In this document: one piece after another, positions 7,498 through 14,556 of the stretch
Position numbering within the stretch: the first letter of the stretch is position 1
Layout of the letters: each line of letters starts with the position of its first letter
Assembly: GCF_946220915.1 (NCBI RefSeq)
Contig: NZ_CAMIHH010000068.1
Location: 1 to 17,230, forward strand
DNA length: 17,230 nt
Source of the DNA: an uncultured Flavobacterium sp.
Lineage (GTDB): Bacteria; Bacteroidota; Bacteroidia; Flavobacteriales; Flavobacteriaceae
Direction of reading: 5' to 3'
Made by a program: the position numbers and the translations under genes
The notes under the pieces: generated by a model
Seen by the model: the letters and a program-made list of their open reading frames with translations, nothing else
What the model was told of the DNA's origin: nothing
Databases searched by the model: none

Positions 7498-7505
7498 CGA
7501 AAATA
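7498..7505 (-). promoter_or_regulatory. Putative -7 box of lipoprotein gene A
   Basis: The minus strand reads TATTTTCG, a TAnnTTTG variant with one change, about 24 bp before the ATG. A TTG at 7532-7530 lies 24 bp upstream, slightly far for the -33 element. Confidence 0.3.
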
Positions 7506-7562
7506 AAACATAAAACCGTGGACGCTATACAATGAAATGTTAATTGTTAGAGAAACAATTAT

Positions 7563-8048
7563 TTAATAAACCTCGACTTCATTTTTAGCGCAATCTACAC
7601 AGGAAGAGCATATAATACGCTTAATCCCATTCGTTATCCTTACGACCGGCAAGCAGCCTTCCGCGCAGGCGCCTTTGCAAACTACAAGCAGGTAGGATTC
7701 TGCTTTTTCATGCCCTGCCGTATCAAAATAGAACTGATTATCCCTCATTTCAAGCAGTGATGCTACCATAACGCCTTCTTCGGTCCTGGCTACCACCATA
7801 TAAAAATCTTCAGCAGCATCCCCTTCTGTCCTTCCTTTTACCACTTCAAAGCCAACCAAATCCACTCCATCCATCCTTTTTTCCCATGAATCGGATAGTA
7901 CTGCCTCATTAAGAAGTGTCAAGACACCATTTTTGGTAGTGGCTACTGCTTCCTCAGGATAAATGCTGCCCACTGTGGCTTGGCTGCTGCCTTCTTTTTT
8001 ACATGAAAGTACAATGAATGCAAACAGGACAATAAAAAGGCATTTCAT
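7563..8048 (-). CDS. Cys-rich lipoprotein of unknown function (paralog B)
   Basis: 161 residues from the ATG at 8048. The frame is open upstream to 8279, but that part overlaps the 3' end of the DUF5686 gene and is not coding-like. The start gives a lipoprotein signal with lipobox V-L-S-C (Cys16) followed by KK, the typical lipoprotein pattern. The C-terminal cysteines fall at 124, 128, 132, 147, 150 and 153 (C-x3-C-x3-C-x14-C-x2-C-x2-C) and the protein ends NEVEVY. The x14 loop, the CxxGC core and the acidic end line up with paralog A, and FYMVVARTEEG (82-92) aligns with the FMLIATNNGQG strand there. The two genes lie 88 bp apart, so a duplication is likely. The function is unknown; disulfide bonding or metal binding is a guess. 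Confidence 0.78.
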   Translation of the reverse strand: MKCLFIVLFAFIVLSCKKEGSSQATVGSIYPEEAVATTKNGVLTLLNEAVLSDSWEKRMDGVDLVGFEVVKGRTEGDAAEDFYMVVARTEEGVMVASLLEMRDNQFYFDTAGHEKAESYLLVVCKGACAEGCLPVVRITNGIKRIICSSCVDCAKNEVEVY

Positions 8049-8072
8049 AAAGTTGGTTGTGTTGTTGCGGAA

Positions 8073-8105
8073 CGAATTTACAAAAAATTTGTTAATTACA
8101 TACAA
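8073..8105 (-). promoter_or_regulatory. Putative promoter of lipoprotein gene B
   Basis: On the minus strand TTG (8105-8103), 22 bp, then TAAATTCG (8080-8073), a one-change match to TAnnTTTG. It starts exactly where the upstream DUF5686 gene ends and gives a leader of about 18 nt. Confidence 0.45.
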
Positions 8106-8106
8106 A

Positions 8107-10599
8107 TTAAAAGTAGAAGCCAAAAGATCCCTTAATTGCAAATTTATTAGCATCCGGAAGATTGAGATAGCTGCCCCTCCATGCAAAGTCAAGCCTGAAT
8201 ACTTTAAAAATGTTTCCGATGCCTGCATGGTATTCCCAATAAACGTTTTCCGGTGCACGATAAACAATATTAGACGCATTTAGCCTTATGTTTTCATCGC
8301 TTACTGTTCCATACACGCCTTTTATGCCTATTATTTCGCGCAGGTTAAGGTCACGCAGCCCAGGAATCCGTGAGAATAGCCTACCATTGAAATTGTGCTC
8401 AAAGTGCAGTGAAACATATTCATCGGCTACAAATTCATAGTAGTTCATGAGGTTATACGTATTTTCGATAATGAAGTACGACTGGTTACCCGGTACAACC
8501 CCCATTAGCCCTAACGGCACCTCGCCAAATATCTTCCCTGCCTCAAGGGTAGTAAATAAGCGGCCAAACCCTCCTACCAGTACCGGCTGTCTGTAAAAGA
8601 ACTGCACCTTTTGATAATCGAAGTCGCTATTAAATATGCCCTTTACTCCTTGTGAAAAATTAAGGAAAAGCCTTGCATAGTTAAGGTCAACATCTGAGCG
8701 CTCCACTCCATAGCCAATGGTCCTGCGCCCCGGTGTGTAATCAATCTGTGCGTTATACTCATATTGCTGTACAAATCCTTCTGTTCCTTTTGAATGATCC
8801 CATGGATCGATATAATAGTCAAGGCTAAAGGTTGGGGATGCCGACTTGAGCGTACGGTAATTTAGGCTTGTGCGGAGCGTAAAGTTTTTGAGCGGCTCAA
8901 TTTCGAAGCCCACTGTAGTAAAATTTATTGAAGTTAATTTACTGTTATCCCCGCTGGCAAAAAGCGAAGACGAGGCAAAACTCCTGCCCAGTACATCGCT
9001 GGTAGCTGTCAGGCTTACCCCAATCTGCTCGATATCGCGCCTGTTGCCTCCCGAAATGATAAGGCGGTTCCTTTTATTCAGCATCCATTTCCCGGAAATT
9101 CCATATTTAAATTGGTTGTCCTTAAAGCCATATGCCGTATATCCTTCCAGGCGCCATGGGTCATTCTGCCCAAAGTAAGTACGCCCGCCTGTGCGTAATC
9201 TTATCCCTTCCACATCATTGTAGCCAAAAGTGGAAAATATAGGGCCATAATCAAAATTGCCTATCTGGTAATAACCACTGCCCAAGGTTGCCGCAAGGCT
9301 GTACAAACGCCTAAATTTAGGGACAGTCTTAAGGGTATCCAGCATTTTATAAACTCCGCGCTCGTCATTATTAAGCGACTCAAACCGGTTATCTTCCCAG
9401 TATTCGTCAGAGCGCCGGTGAATTTCGTCATCATAATAATTAACTTCAGCTGTATAAAAGTCATCTTCTTTCTTTTTGTCAAATACATAATCCCTGAACA
9501 AGGTTGTACGCTTGCCGTATACTCCTTTCGATTCATCCTTTTTATTCAGGGCAAAGTCGCTCATCATATGGTCGCGGCTCAGCAGGAATACCGAATCGTT
9601 GAGCACCTCGAATTCCTGCTCGATATAAATATCTTTTACCCAGTTGATGTTGGCGCTTTTGCTGGCTGCCATCGCAATCTTCTTTATGGCAAAAGTGGTA
9701 TCGTTTACCCAGAAATTCCCTTTAAATGTCAGTTCTCCCTTACGCCGTGGGTAAAATACAATATTGTAGCACCATTTTTTATCTATATAGGTACTGTCGG
9801 CCAATACGTAATTGTAAACATTGATGCCCGTGCGTGAAAGAGGGCTTACAAAATCCTTATCAAAGAACTTAAGGTAATTATCATAAATATCATAGTCTGC
9901 ATACAGGTCTTTTACAAAAGCAATGATTTGCTGGTTATTGCTAAAGCCGGAATTTTTGTTGGCCCTTACCACTTCCTTTTTCCTGCTTCGTGTATTGTCG
10001 CCATACACATTGCTCAGTGCTTCGTTAATAAATATCGGCAGGTACGTTTTCCCTGTTACGCTCGACGTATCTACATGATCGAATATAAATTCCATCCCAC
10101 GGAATATTTTGCTTTTCATAAAAGCGCTGTCGATGCTGTTCATGTCGAACTCCACCTTTTCGTACTTGTCGTATTCGTACTGCTTAAACATTTTGAGCCC
10201 GTTCTTGCGGCGGCGTTCCCATATTTTGCGCAGTATATCTATTGCAGGGTTATTTTTTTTTGATGTTTTTCCTGTATACAGCACTACTTCCTTAAGCTCC
10301 TGCACCTCACTAAGCACAATCTTCATATCATAGTTTACCGGTTTATCCAGCGTTACCTCTTTATTGCCATAGCCCATCGAAGAAACGAGGATTTGGGTTT
10401 GCGTATCCGGAGACTCAAGATAGAATTTTCCGTTCTCATCAGTTATGGTGCCCTTGCTGGTACCTTTAAATGATATATTGGCAAAAGGAAGCGGTTGCTC
10501 TTTATCATCCAGAACAATGCCCCCTACTTTGGTCTGTGCGAAAAACGAAGCTGAAAAGAGCAGAAATGCCCCAAGCAAAAACAGTATTTTTCTTTTCAT
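8107..10599 (-). CDS. Carboxypeptidase-regulatory-like/DUF5686 outer-membrane protein
   Basis: 830 residues from the ATG at 10599; the in-frame ATG at 10626 would add nine residues and lies in the terminator hairpin of pdhB. The signal peptide runs to about residue 22 (ends FFAQ). Residues 24-105 form a CarboxypepD_reg-like beta-sandwich (VGGIVLDDKEQPLPFANISFKG, then TDENGKFYL), the plug-adjacent domain common in Bacteroidetes surface proteins. The rest is the DUF5686 region with many alternating aromatic/Gly strands, ending in FGFYF, an aromatic C-terminus typical of outer-membrane barrels inserted by BAM. No substrate can be inferred. It lies between pdhB and the lipoprotein pair and, unlike TonB-dependent receptors, has no TonB box that I can see. 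A -7-like box lies upstream of the hairpin, so its mRNA may begin with that stem. Confidence 0.88.
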   Translation of the reverse strand: MKRKILFLLGAFLLFSASFFAQTKVGGIVLDDKEQPLPFANISFKGTSKGTITDENGKFYLESPDTQTQILVSSMGYGNKEVTLDKPVNYDMKIVLSEVQELKEVVLYTGKTSKKNNPAIDILRKIWERRRKNGLKMFKQYEYDKYEKVEFDMNSIDSAFMKSKIFRGMEFIFDHVDTSSVTGKTYLPIFINEALSNVYGDNTRSRKKEVVRANKNSGFSNNQQIIAFVKDLYADYDIYDNYLKFFDKDFVSPLSRTGINVYNYVLADSTYIDKKWCYNIVFYPRRKGELTFKGNFWVNDTTFAIKKIAMAASKSANINWVKDIYIEQEFEVLNDSVFLLSRDHMMSDFALNKKDESKGVYGKRTTLFRDYVFDKKKEDDFYTAEVNYYDDEIHRRSDEYWEDNRFESLNNDERGVYKMLDTLKTVPKFRRLYSLAATLGSGYYQIGNFDYGPIFSTFGYNDVEGIRLRTGGRTYFGQNDPWRLEGYTAYGFKDNQFKYGISGKWMLNKRNRLIISGGNRRDIEQIGVSLTATSDVLGRSFASSSLFASGDNSKLTSINFTTVGFEIEPLKNFTLRTSLNYRTLKSASPTFSLDYYIDPWDHSKGTEGFVQQYEYNAQIDYTPGRRTIGYGVERSDVDLNYARLFLNFSQGVKGIFNSDFDYQKVQFFYRQPVLVGGFGRLFTTLEAGKIFGEVPLGLMGVVPGNQSYFIIENTYNLMNYYEFVADEYVSLHFEHNFNGRLFSRIPGLRDLNLREIIGIKGVYGTVSDENIRLNASNIVYRAPENVYWEYHAGIGNIFKVFRLDFAWRGSYLNLPDANKFAIKGSFGFYF

Positions 10600-10611
10600 A
10601 TAGGCTAAAAC

Positions 10612-10643
10612 AAAAAACTTCATCAAATAGTATGATGAAGTTT
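10612..10643 (-). terminator. Intrinsic terminator of pdhB, abutting the DUF5686 start
   Basis: Perfect 11-bp stem AAACTTCATCA/TGATGAAGTTT (10643-10633 with 10625-10615 on the minus strand), a 7-base loop and a run of six T. It lies 22 bp past the pdhB stop and only 12 bp before the DUF5686 start codon. Confidence 0.75.
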
Positions 10644-10651
10644 CAAATATA
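10644..10651 (-). promoter_or_regulatory. Putative -7 box of the DUF5686 gene
   Basis: The minus strand reads TATATTTG, an exact TAnnTTTG match, between the pdhB stop and the terminator hairpin. No TTG is seen at the expected distance. Transcription from here would start inside the hairpin's first arm. Confidence 0.3.
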
Positions 10652-10665
10652 ATCGTTTTATTGGT

Positions 10666-11643
10666 TTATTTGTACATAACTTTTTTCACTGCTTTTACAA
10701 CATCTGTAGCGTTTGGGAGCCACTCTTTCAGCAGCGCCGGAGAATATGGTGCAGGCGTATCGGCAGTGGTGATCCTCTGGATAGGCGCATCAAGATAATC
10801 AAAAGCGCGTTCCTGAACGATGTATGTAATTTCCGAAGCCACACTGCCAAACGGCCATGCTTCTTCAAGCACTACCAGGCGGTTGGTCTTCTTAACTGAA
10901 TTCAGTATGGCATCGTGGTCCATCGGACGGATGGTCCTGAGGTCGATGATCTCGCAGCTGATACCATCTTTCTCAAGCTCGTCAGCAGCTATGAAAGCCT
11001 CCTTTACTATTTTTCCGAAAGACACGATGGTAACATCCTTACCTTCACGCTTCACATCGGCAACACCAAGAGGGATGGTATATTCCCCATCAGGCACTTC
11101 GCCTTTGTCACCATACATCTGCTCAGATTCCATGAAGATAACCGGATCGTTATCACGGATGGCTGACTTCAAAAGCCCTTTGCAGTCATAAACGTTTGAC
11201 GGCACAACAACCTTAAGCCCAGGTGTATTGGCAAACCAGTTCTCAAAAGCCTGCGAATGCGTTGCGGCAAGCTGACCCGCTGAAGCAGTTGGGCCACGGA
11301 ATACCATTGGCATGCTAAACTGCCCGGCCGACATCTGTCGCATCTTGGCGGCGTTGTTGATGATCTGGTCGATACCAACCAATGAGAAGTTGAATGTCAT
11401 GAATTCCACAATCGGCCTGCAGCCATTCATGGCGCTTCCTACCGCTATACCTGCAAAGCCAAGCTCGGCAATTGGCGTATCGATAACCCTTTTAGGGCCA
11501 AACTCATCAAGCATTCCTTTTGAGGCTTTGTAGGCACCGTTGTATTCGGCAACCTCTTCACCCATTAAATATATGGTTTCATCACGGCGCATCTCTTCGC
11601 TCATGGCTTCGCAAACGGCTTCCCTGAATTGTATCGTTCTCAT
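10666..11643 (-). CDS. pdhB: Pyruvate dehydrogenase complex E1 component, beta subunit
   Basis: 325 residues, the normal length for E1 beta. With E1 alpha it forms the thiamine-diphosphate enzyme that decarboxylates pyruvate and acetylates the E2 lipoyl group, in the cytoplasm. The motif GEEVAEYNGAYKASKG is at 28-43, and TPIAELGFAG (56-65) carries Glu60, equivalent to the glutamate that contacts N1' of the thiamine ring. The C-terminal transketolase domain (about 200-320) includes DLRTIRPMD and the interface stretch EEAWPFGSVASEI. Branched-chain 2-oxoacid E1 beta is the alternative, but the sequence fits the pyruvate type better. No E1 alpha or E2 gene adjoins it: upstream is the divergent etfB, downstream a terminator, so it is a lone gene here. 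Confidence 0.93.
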   Translation of the reverse strand: MRTIQFREAVCEAMSEEMRRDETIYLMGEEVAEYNGAYKASKGMLDEFGPKRVIDTPIAELGFAGIAVGSAMNGCRPIVEFMTFNFSLVGIDQIINNAAKMRQMSAGQFSMPMVFRGPTASAGQLAATHSQAFENWFANTPGLKVVVPSNVYDCKGLLKSAIRDNDPVIFMESEQMYGDKGEVPDGEYTIPLGVADVKREGKDVTIVSFGKIVKEAFIAADELEKDGISCEIIDLRTIRPMDHDAILNSVKKTNRLVVLEEAWPFGSVASEITYIVQERAFDYLDAPIQRITTADTPAPYSPALLKEWLPNATDVVKAVKKVMYK

Positions 11644-11671
11644 GTAAATGTTTTTCGGATTAAATGAATGG

Positions 11672-11679
11672 CAAAAATA
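11672..11679 (-). promoter_or_regulatory. Putative -7 box of pdhB
   Basis: The minus strand reads TATTTTTG, an exact TAnnTTTG match, giving a leader of about 23 nt. A TTG at the usual distance is missing. Confidence 0.35.
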
Positions 11680-11836
11680 AAAATTTTAAATTATTTATAA
11701 GGTGCCTTTTTCCAAATTAATACTTCAATATGTATCTTATGGCAAATGAGGCAATATTCGCAATAATCAGCTTTCGCCGGGCATTATTTTATGATAATCA
11801 AATTTTAAAGACAATATATTTAAAAAAACACTATTT

Positions 11837-11852
11837 ATTATGCGTGCATAAT
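11837..11852. promoter_or_regulatory. 16-bp palindrome upstream of etfB (candidate operator)
   Basis: ATTATGC-GT-GCATAAT has perfect 7-bp arms and a 2-bp centre. It lies 21 bp upstream of the putative etfB -7 box, in the place of the -33 element, and is not followed by a T tract typical of a terminator for any gene pointing at it. A dimeric regulator is the simplest reading. Confidence 0.4.
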
Positions 11853-11873
11853 TTTTTATTTAGATAAAAGTGT

Positions 11874-11881
11874 TATTTTCG
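11874..11881 (+). promoter_or_regulatory. Putative -7 box of etfB
   Basis: TATTTTCG, one change from TAnnTTTG, 35 bp before the ATG. The region 20 bp upstream has no TTG, which would fit a promoter that depends on an activator. Confidence 0.35.
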
Positions 11882-11916
11882 TAACCAGAAAATAATCAAC
11901 TTCATACCATTACAAT

Positions 11917-12663
11917 ATGAAAATATTAGTTTGCATCAGCCACGTGCCTGATACTACTTCAAAAATCAATTTTACCAACGGCGACAGTGAGTTTGATGCC
12001 AATGGTGTACAATTTGTAATAAACCCTAACGATGAATTCGGATTAACAAGGGCGATATGGTTTAAAGAACAGCAGGGCGCAAACGTTACAGTAGTGAATG
12101 TTGGCGGCGCTGATGCCGAAGCTACACTGCGTAAAGCCCTCGCCATTGGCGCTGATGAGGCCATTCGTATCAATGCCAACCCGACTGACGGCTTTTTTGT
12201 TGCAAAACAACTTTCGGAAGTGGTAAAACAAGGTGGATACGACCTTGTAATTGCCGGTAAGGAATCCCTTGATTACAATGGAGGAATGGTTCCGGGAATG
12301 CTTGCAGGCCTGTTAGGCTTTGATTTTGTAAATTCATGCCTGAAGCTTGAGGTAAACGGAAATGAAGCAAAAGCCGTTCGCGAGATCGATGGCGGTAAGG
12401 AAACCTTAAGCACAAAGCTCCCGCTTGTTATCGGCGGACAGAAAGGGCTTGTTGAAGAAAAAGACCTTAGGATCCCGAACATGCGCGGCATCATGATGGC
12501 AAGGCAAAAAGCGCTTGCTGTCGTAGAGCCTATGGATGCAGAACCAGCTACAAAAGCGGTGAAATTTGAGAAGCCTGCACCGAAATCAGCCGTGAAGCTG
12601 ATAAGCCCTGACAACCTTGATGAACTTGTCAACCTGCTGCATAACGAAGCGAAAGTGATCTAA
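11917..12663 (+). CDS. etfB: Electron transfer flavoprotein, beta subunit
   Basis: 248 residues, typical for EtfB. With EtfA it forms the soluble flavoprotein that accepts electrons from acyl-CoA and related dehydrogenases and hands them to ETF:quinone oxidoreductase. It starts MKILVCISHVPDT, the usual beta-strand start of the adenine-nucleotide alpha-hydrolase-like fold. The AMP-site region ALAIGADEAIRI (75-86) and GKESLDYNGGMVPGMLAGLLG (about 114-134) match the family, as does RIPNMRGIMMARQK near 187-200. A promoter-like box and a 16-bp palindrome lie upstream. etfA follows on the same strand after 106 bp of fold-back sequence, so the pair is probably one operon with a structured spacer. 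Confidence 0.95.
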   Translation: MKILVCISHVPDTTSKINFTNGDSEFDANGVQFVINPNDEFGLTRAIWFKEQQGANVTVVNVGGADAEATLRKALAIGADEAIRINANPTDGFFVAKQLSEVVKQGGYDLVIAGKESLDYNGGMVPGMLAGLLGFDFVNSCLKLEVNGNEAKAVREIDGGKETLSTKLPLVIGGQKGLVEEKDLRIPNMRGIMMARQKALAVVEPMDAEPATKAVKFEKPAPKSAVKLISPDNLDELVNLLHNEAKVI

Positions 12664-12762
12664 TTTGAAAATTTGATGATGTGGCGATTTGAAGATGAAC
12701 CACATGATCTGTTTTCAACTATAGCAATTTTCAAATTAAAAAATTTTCAAATTTTCAAATCA
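12662..12762. repeat. AT-rich fold-back repeat between etfB and etfA
   Basis: ATTTGAAAATTTG (12663-12675) is repeated in perfect inverse as CAAATTTTCAAAT (12748-12760), with a further partial inverse copy CAATTTTCAAATT at 12725-12737. Inside it, GATGATGTGG (12675-12684) faces CCACATGATC (12700-12709) with one mismatch. The whole spacer can fold into a long imperfect stem in the etfB-etfA mRNA. Similar (TTTGAAAA)-type intergenic repeats are, from memory, common in Flavobacterium genomes. No good T tract follows, so it is not a plain terminator. Confidence 0.6.
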
Positions 12763-12769
12763 AAATAAT

Positions 12770-13738
12770 ATGTCAATCTTAATATATGCTGAATCAGCGG
12801 AAGGCAAATTCAAGAAAACAGCTTTTGAGCTTGCTTCCTATGCTAAAAAAATAGCCGGTGAAACCGGAACAACAGTTACTGCAATTACCATTAATGGCGC
12901 TGATGCATCTGCTTTAGGCCAGTATGGTGTAGACAAGGTGCTTAACGTAAAGTCGGACAAGCTTACGGCTTTCAACGCAAAGGCCTATGCTGATGCCATC
13001 AAACAGGCAGCCCAGAAGGAAGGTGCTAAAATAGTGCTTTTCTCTTCTACTACCGACAGTCTTTACATTGCCCCGCTAGTGGCAGTGGCGCTTGAGGCGG
13101 GCTATGCTTCGAACGTGGTGGCCCTGCCTGAGAGCCTTTCGCCTTTCCGCGTGAAAAGGAATGCTTTCTCGAACAAAGCGTTTAACATAACTGAGATAAT
13201 TACCGACGTAAAAGTACTTGCTATCGGCAAAAACTCTTACGGCCTTACAGAGTCGGATGGCGCCGCATCTTCGGAAGAATTCAGCCCGTCGCTGAACGAT
13301 AATGATTTTTCTGTAAAAGTAGAATCGTCAGAAAAAGTAACCGGAAAAGTAACCATTGCCGATGCAGAAGTTGTAGTATCGGGCGGCCGTGGCCTTAAAG
13401 GCCCTGAGAACTGGCACCTGATCGAGGATCTTGCCGAAGCTTTTGGCGCTGCAACAGCCTGCTCTAAACCGGTATCTGACCTTGGCTGGAGGCCGCATAG
13501 CGAACACGTAGGCCAAACAGGCAAGCCTGTAGCGTCTAACCTGTATATTGCCGTAGGTATTTCGGGTGCGATACAGCACATTGCGGGCATCAACTCTTCG
13601 AAAGTGAAAGTGGTGATCAACCCCGATGCTGATGCTCCATTCTTTAAAGTAGCGGACTACGGGATCGTAGGAGATGCTTTTGAAATCCTTCCAAAACTGA
13701 CGGAAAAAATTAAAGCTTTCAAGGCTCAAAACTCATAA
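12770..13738 (+). CDS. etfA: Electron transfer flavoprotein, alpha subunit (FAD-binding)
   Basis: 322 residues, the usual length. It carries the redox-active FAD of the ETF heterodimer. The N-terminal domain (about 1-185) pairs with EtfB. The C-terminal FAD domain shows SGGRGLKGPENW (204-215), the GQTGKPV loop (248-254), GISGAIQH (263-270) and NPDADAPFF then ADYGIVGD (284-302), all at the expected places. The start codon follows the fold-back repeat directly, so folding of that repeat could affect its translation. A strong hairpin with seven T ends the operon 28 bp after the stop. Confidence 0.95.
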   Translation: MSILIYAESAEGKFKKTAFELASYAKKIAGETGTTVTAITINGADASALGQYGVDKVLNVKSDKLTAFNAKAYADAIKQAAQKEGAKIVLFSSTTDSLYIAPLVAVALEAGYASNVVALPESLSPFRVKRNAFSNKAFNITEIITDVKVLAIGKNSYGLTESDGAASSEEFSPSLNDNDFSVKVESSEKVTGKVTIADAEVVVSGGRGLKGPENWHLIEDLAEAFGAATACSKPVSDLGWRPHSEHVGQTGKPVASNLYIAVGISGAIQHIAGINSSKVKVVINPDADAPFFKVADYGIVGDAFEILPKLTEKIKAFKAQNS

Positions 13739-13765
13739 TTTTATTATAAATTGTGCCCCTTAAAG

Positions 13766-13812
13766 GGCTATCCGGCGCGTGATAGTTTATCTTTGCCGGA
13801 TAGCCTTTTTTT
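13766..13812 (+). terminator. Intrinsic terminator of the etfBA operon
   Basis: Perfect 11-bp stem GGCTATCCGGC (13766-13776) with GCCGGATAGCC (13795-13805), an 18-base loop and seven T at 13806-13812. Confidence 0.88.
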
Positions 13813-13830
13813 GTTACACGCAAGAGATAT

Positions 13831-14448
13831 ATGAGCTTAGTTAAACTTACTATTAAAGGGATTTCGTACAGCCAGACACAAAACGGCGCGTATGCCCTGA
13901 TACTTAATGAGGTAGATGGCGAAAGAAAATTACCGATAGTCATAGGTGCTTTCGAGGCACAGTCCATTGCCATTGCCCTCGAAAAGGAAATAAAGCCGCC
14001 AAGGCCGCTTACCCATGATCTTTTTAAGAATTTTGCCGACCGCTTTGACATCGTGGTAAAACAGGTAATCATCCATAAGCTCGTGGACGGTGTGTTCTTT
14101 TCAAGCGTCATATGCGAACGTGACCGCATTGAAGAAATCATTGATGCCCGGACATCGGATGCCATAGCATTGGCGCTCCGCTTTAACGCCCCTATATTTA
14201 CGTACAAGAATATCCTTGACAAGGCAGGTATTTACCTGAAGATAAACCCGGAGCCGGAAAGCGGCGAACATGATGCCGATGATGTGCTGACACCGCCGCA
14301 GGCCTTTGGCACCGAAAGCGCTTCTGGTGGAGGCTACACCCAATATAGCCTTCAGGAACTTCATGAACAGCTGGAGAACGCGGTACAGAACGAAGATTAC
14401 GAAAAGGCGGCTAAAATCCGTGACGAAATATCGAAGAGGGAAAGCTAA
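13831..14448 (+). CDS. Bifunctional nuclease family protein (DUF151) with UVR motif
   Basis: 205 residues. Residues about 3-140 are the DUF151 domain, with PIVIGAFEAQSIAIALEK (35-52) and the highly conserved DARTSDAIALALR (106-118). A linker with acidic and Gly/Ser residues leads to a UvrB/UvrC-type helical hairpin at about 172-203 (LQELHEQLENAV...EDYEKAAKIRDEI), a protein-protein contact module. DUF151 members in plants have both RNase and DNase activity; the bacterial role is unsettled, and the UVR motif hints at a partner in DNA repair or in a Clp-type complex. It starts 19 bp after the etfA terminator, with no good -7 box in that gap. The stop lies 3 bp before an inverted-repeat element. 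Confidence 0.9.
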   Translation: MSLVKLTIKGISYSQTQNGAYALILNEVDGERKLPIVIGAFEAQSIAIALEKEIKPPRPLTHDLFKNFADRFDIVVKQVIIHKLVDGVFFSSVICERDRIEEIIDARTSDAIALALRFNAPIFTYKNILDKAGIYLKINPEPESGEHDADDVLTPPQAFGTESASGGGYTQYSLQELHEQLENAVQNEDYEKAAKIRDEISKRES

Positions 14449-14451
14449 AAG

Positions 14452-14551
14452 CCCCCTAACCCCCAAAGGGGGAATTCCAATCAGGGTGCTAACATTTGAG
14501 AACGAAAATATTATTTTTAACGATAAAATTCCCCCTTTGGGGGTTAGGGGG
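14452..14551. repeat. Pair of 25-bp perfect inverted repeats (REP/MITE-like element)
   Basis: The arm at 14452-14476 (CCCCCTAACCCCC, AAA, GGGGG, AATT) recurs as an exact reverse complement at 14527-14551; all 25 bases match. Each arm also contains its own hairpin, five C and five G around a 3-base loop. The 50 bp between them are AT-rich with no ORF. The element fills the gap between the nuclease stop and the thyA start, ending 5 bp before the ATG. Repeats of this C5TAAC5 type are, as I recall, widespread between genes in Bacteroidetes; they may be mobilised by a transposase in trans. In RNA it would form a long stem next to the thyA start, or act as a terminator-like or stability element. 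Confidence 0.8.
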
Positions 14552-14556
14552 TTGAT

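Noticed and set aside
8049..8279. N-terminal extension of lipoprotein B into the DUF5686 gene
   Set aside because: It would bury the lipoprotein signal and overlap a conserved barrel C-terminus in another frame; the ATG at 8048 is far better.
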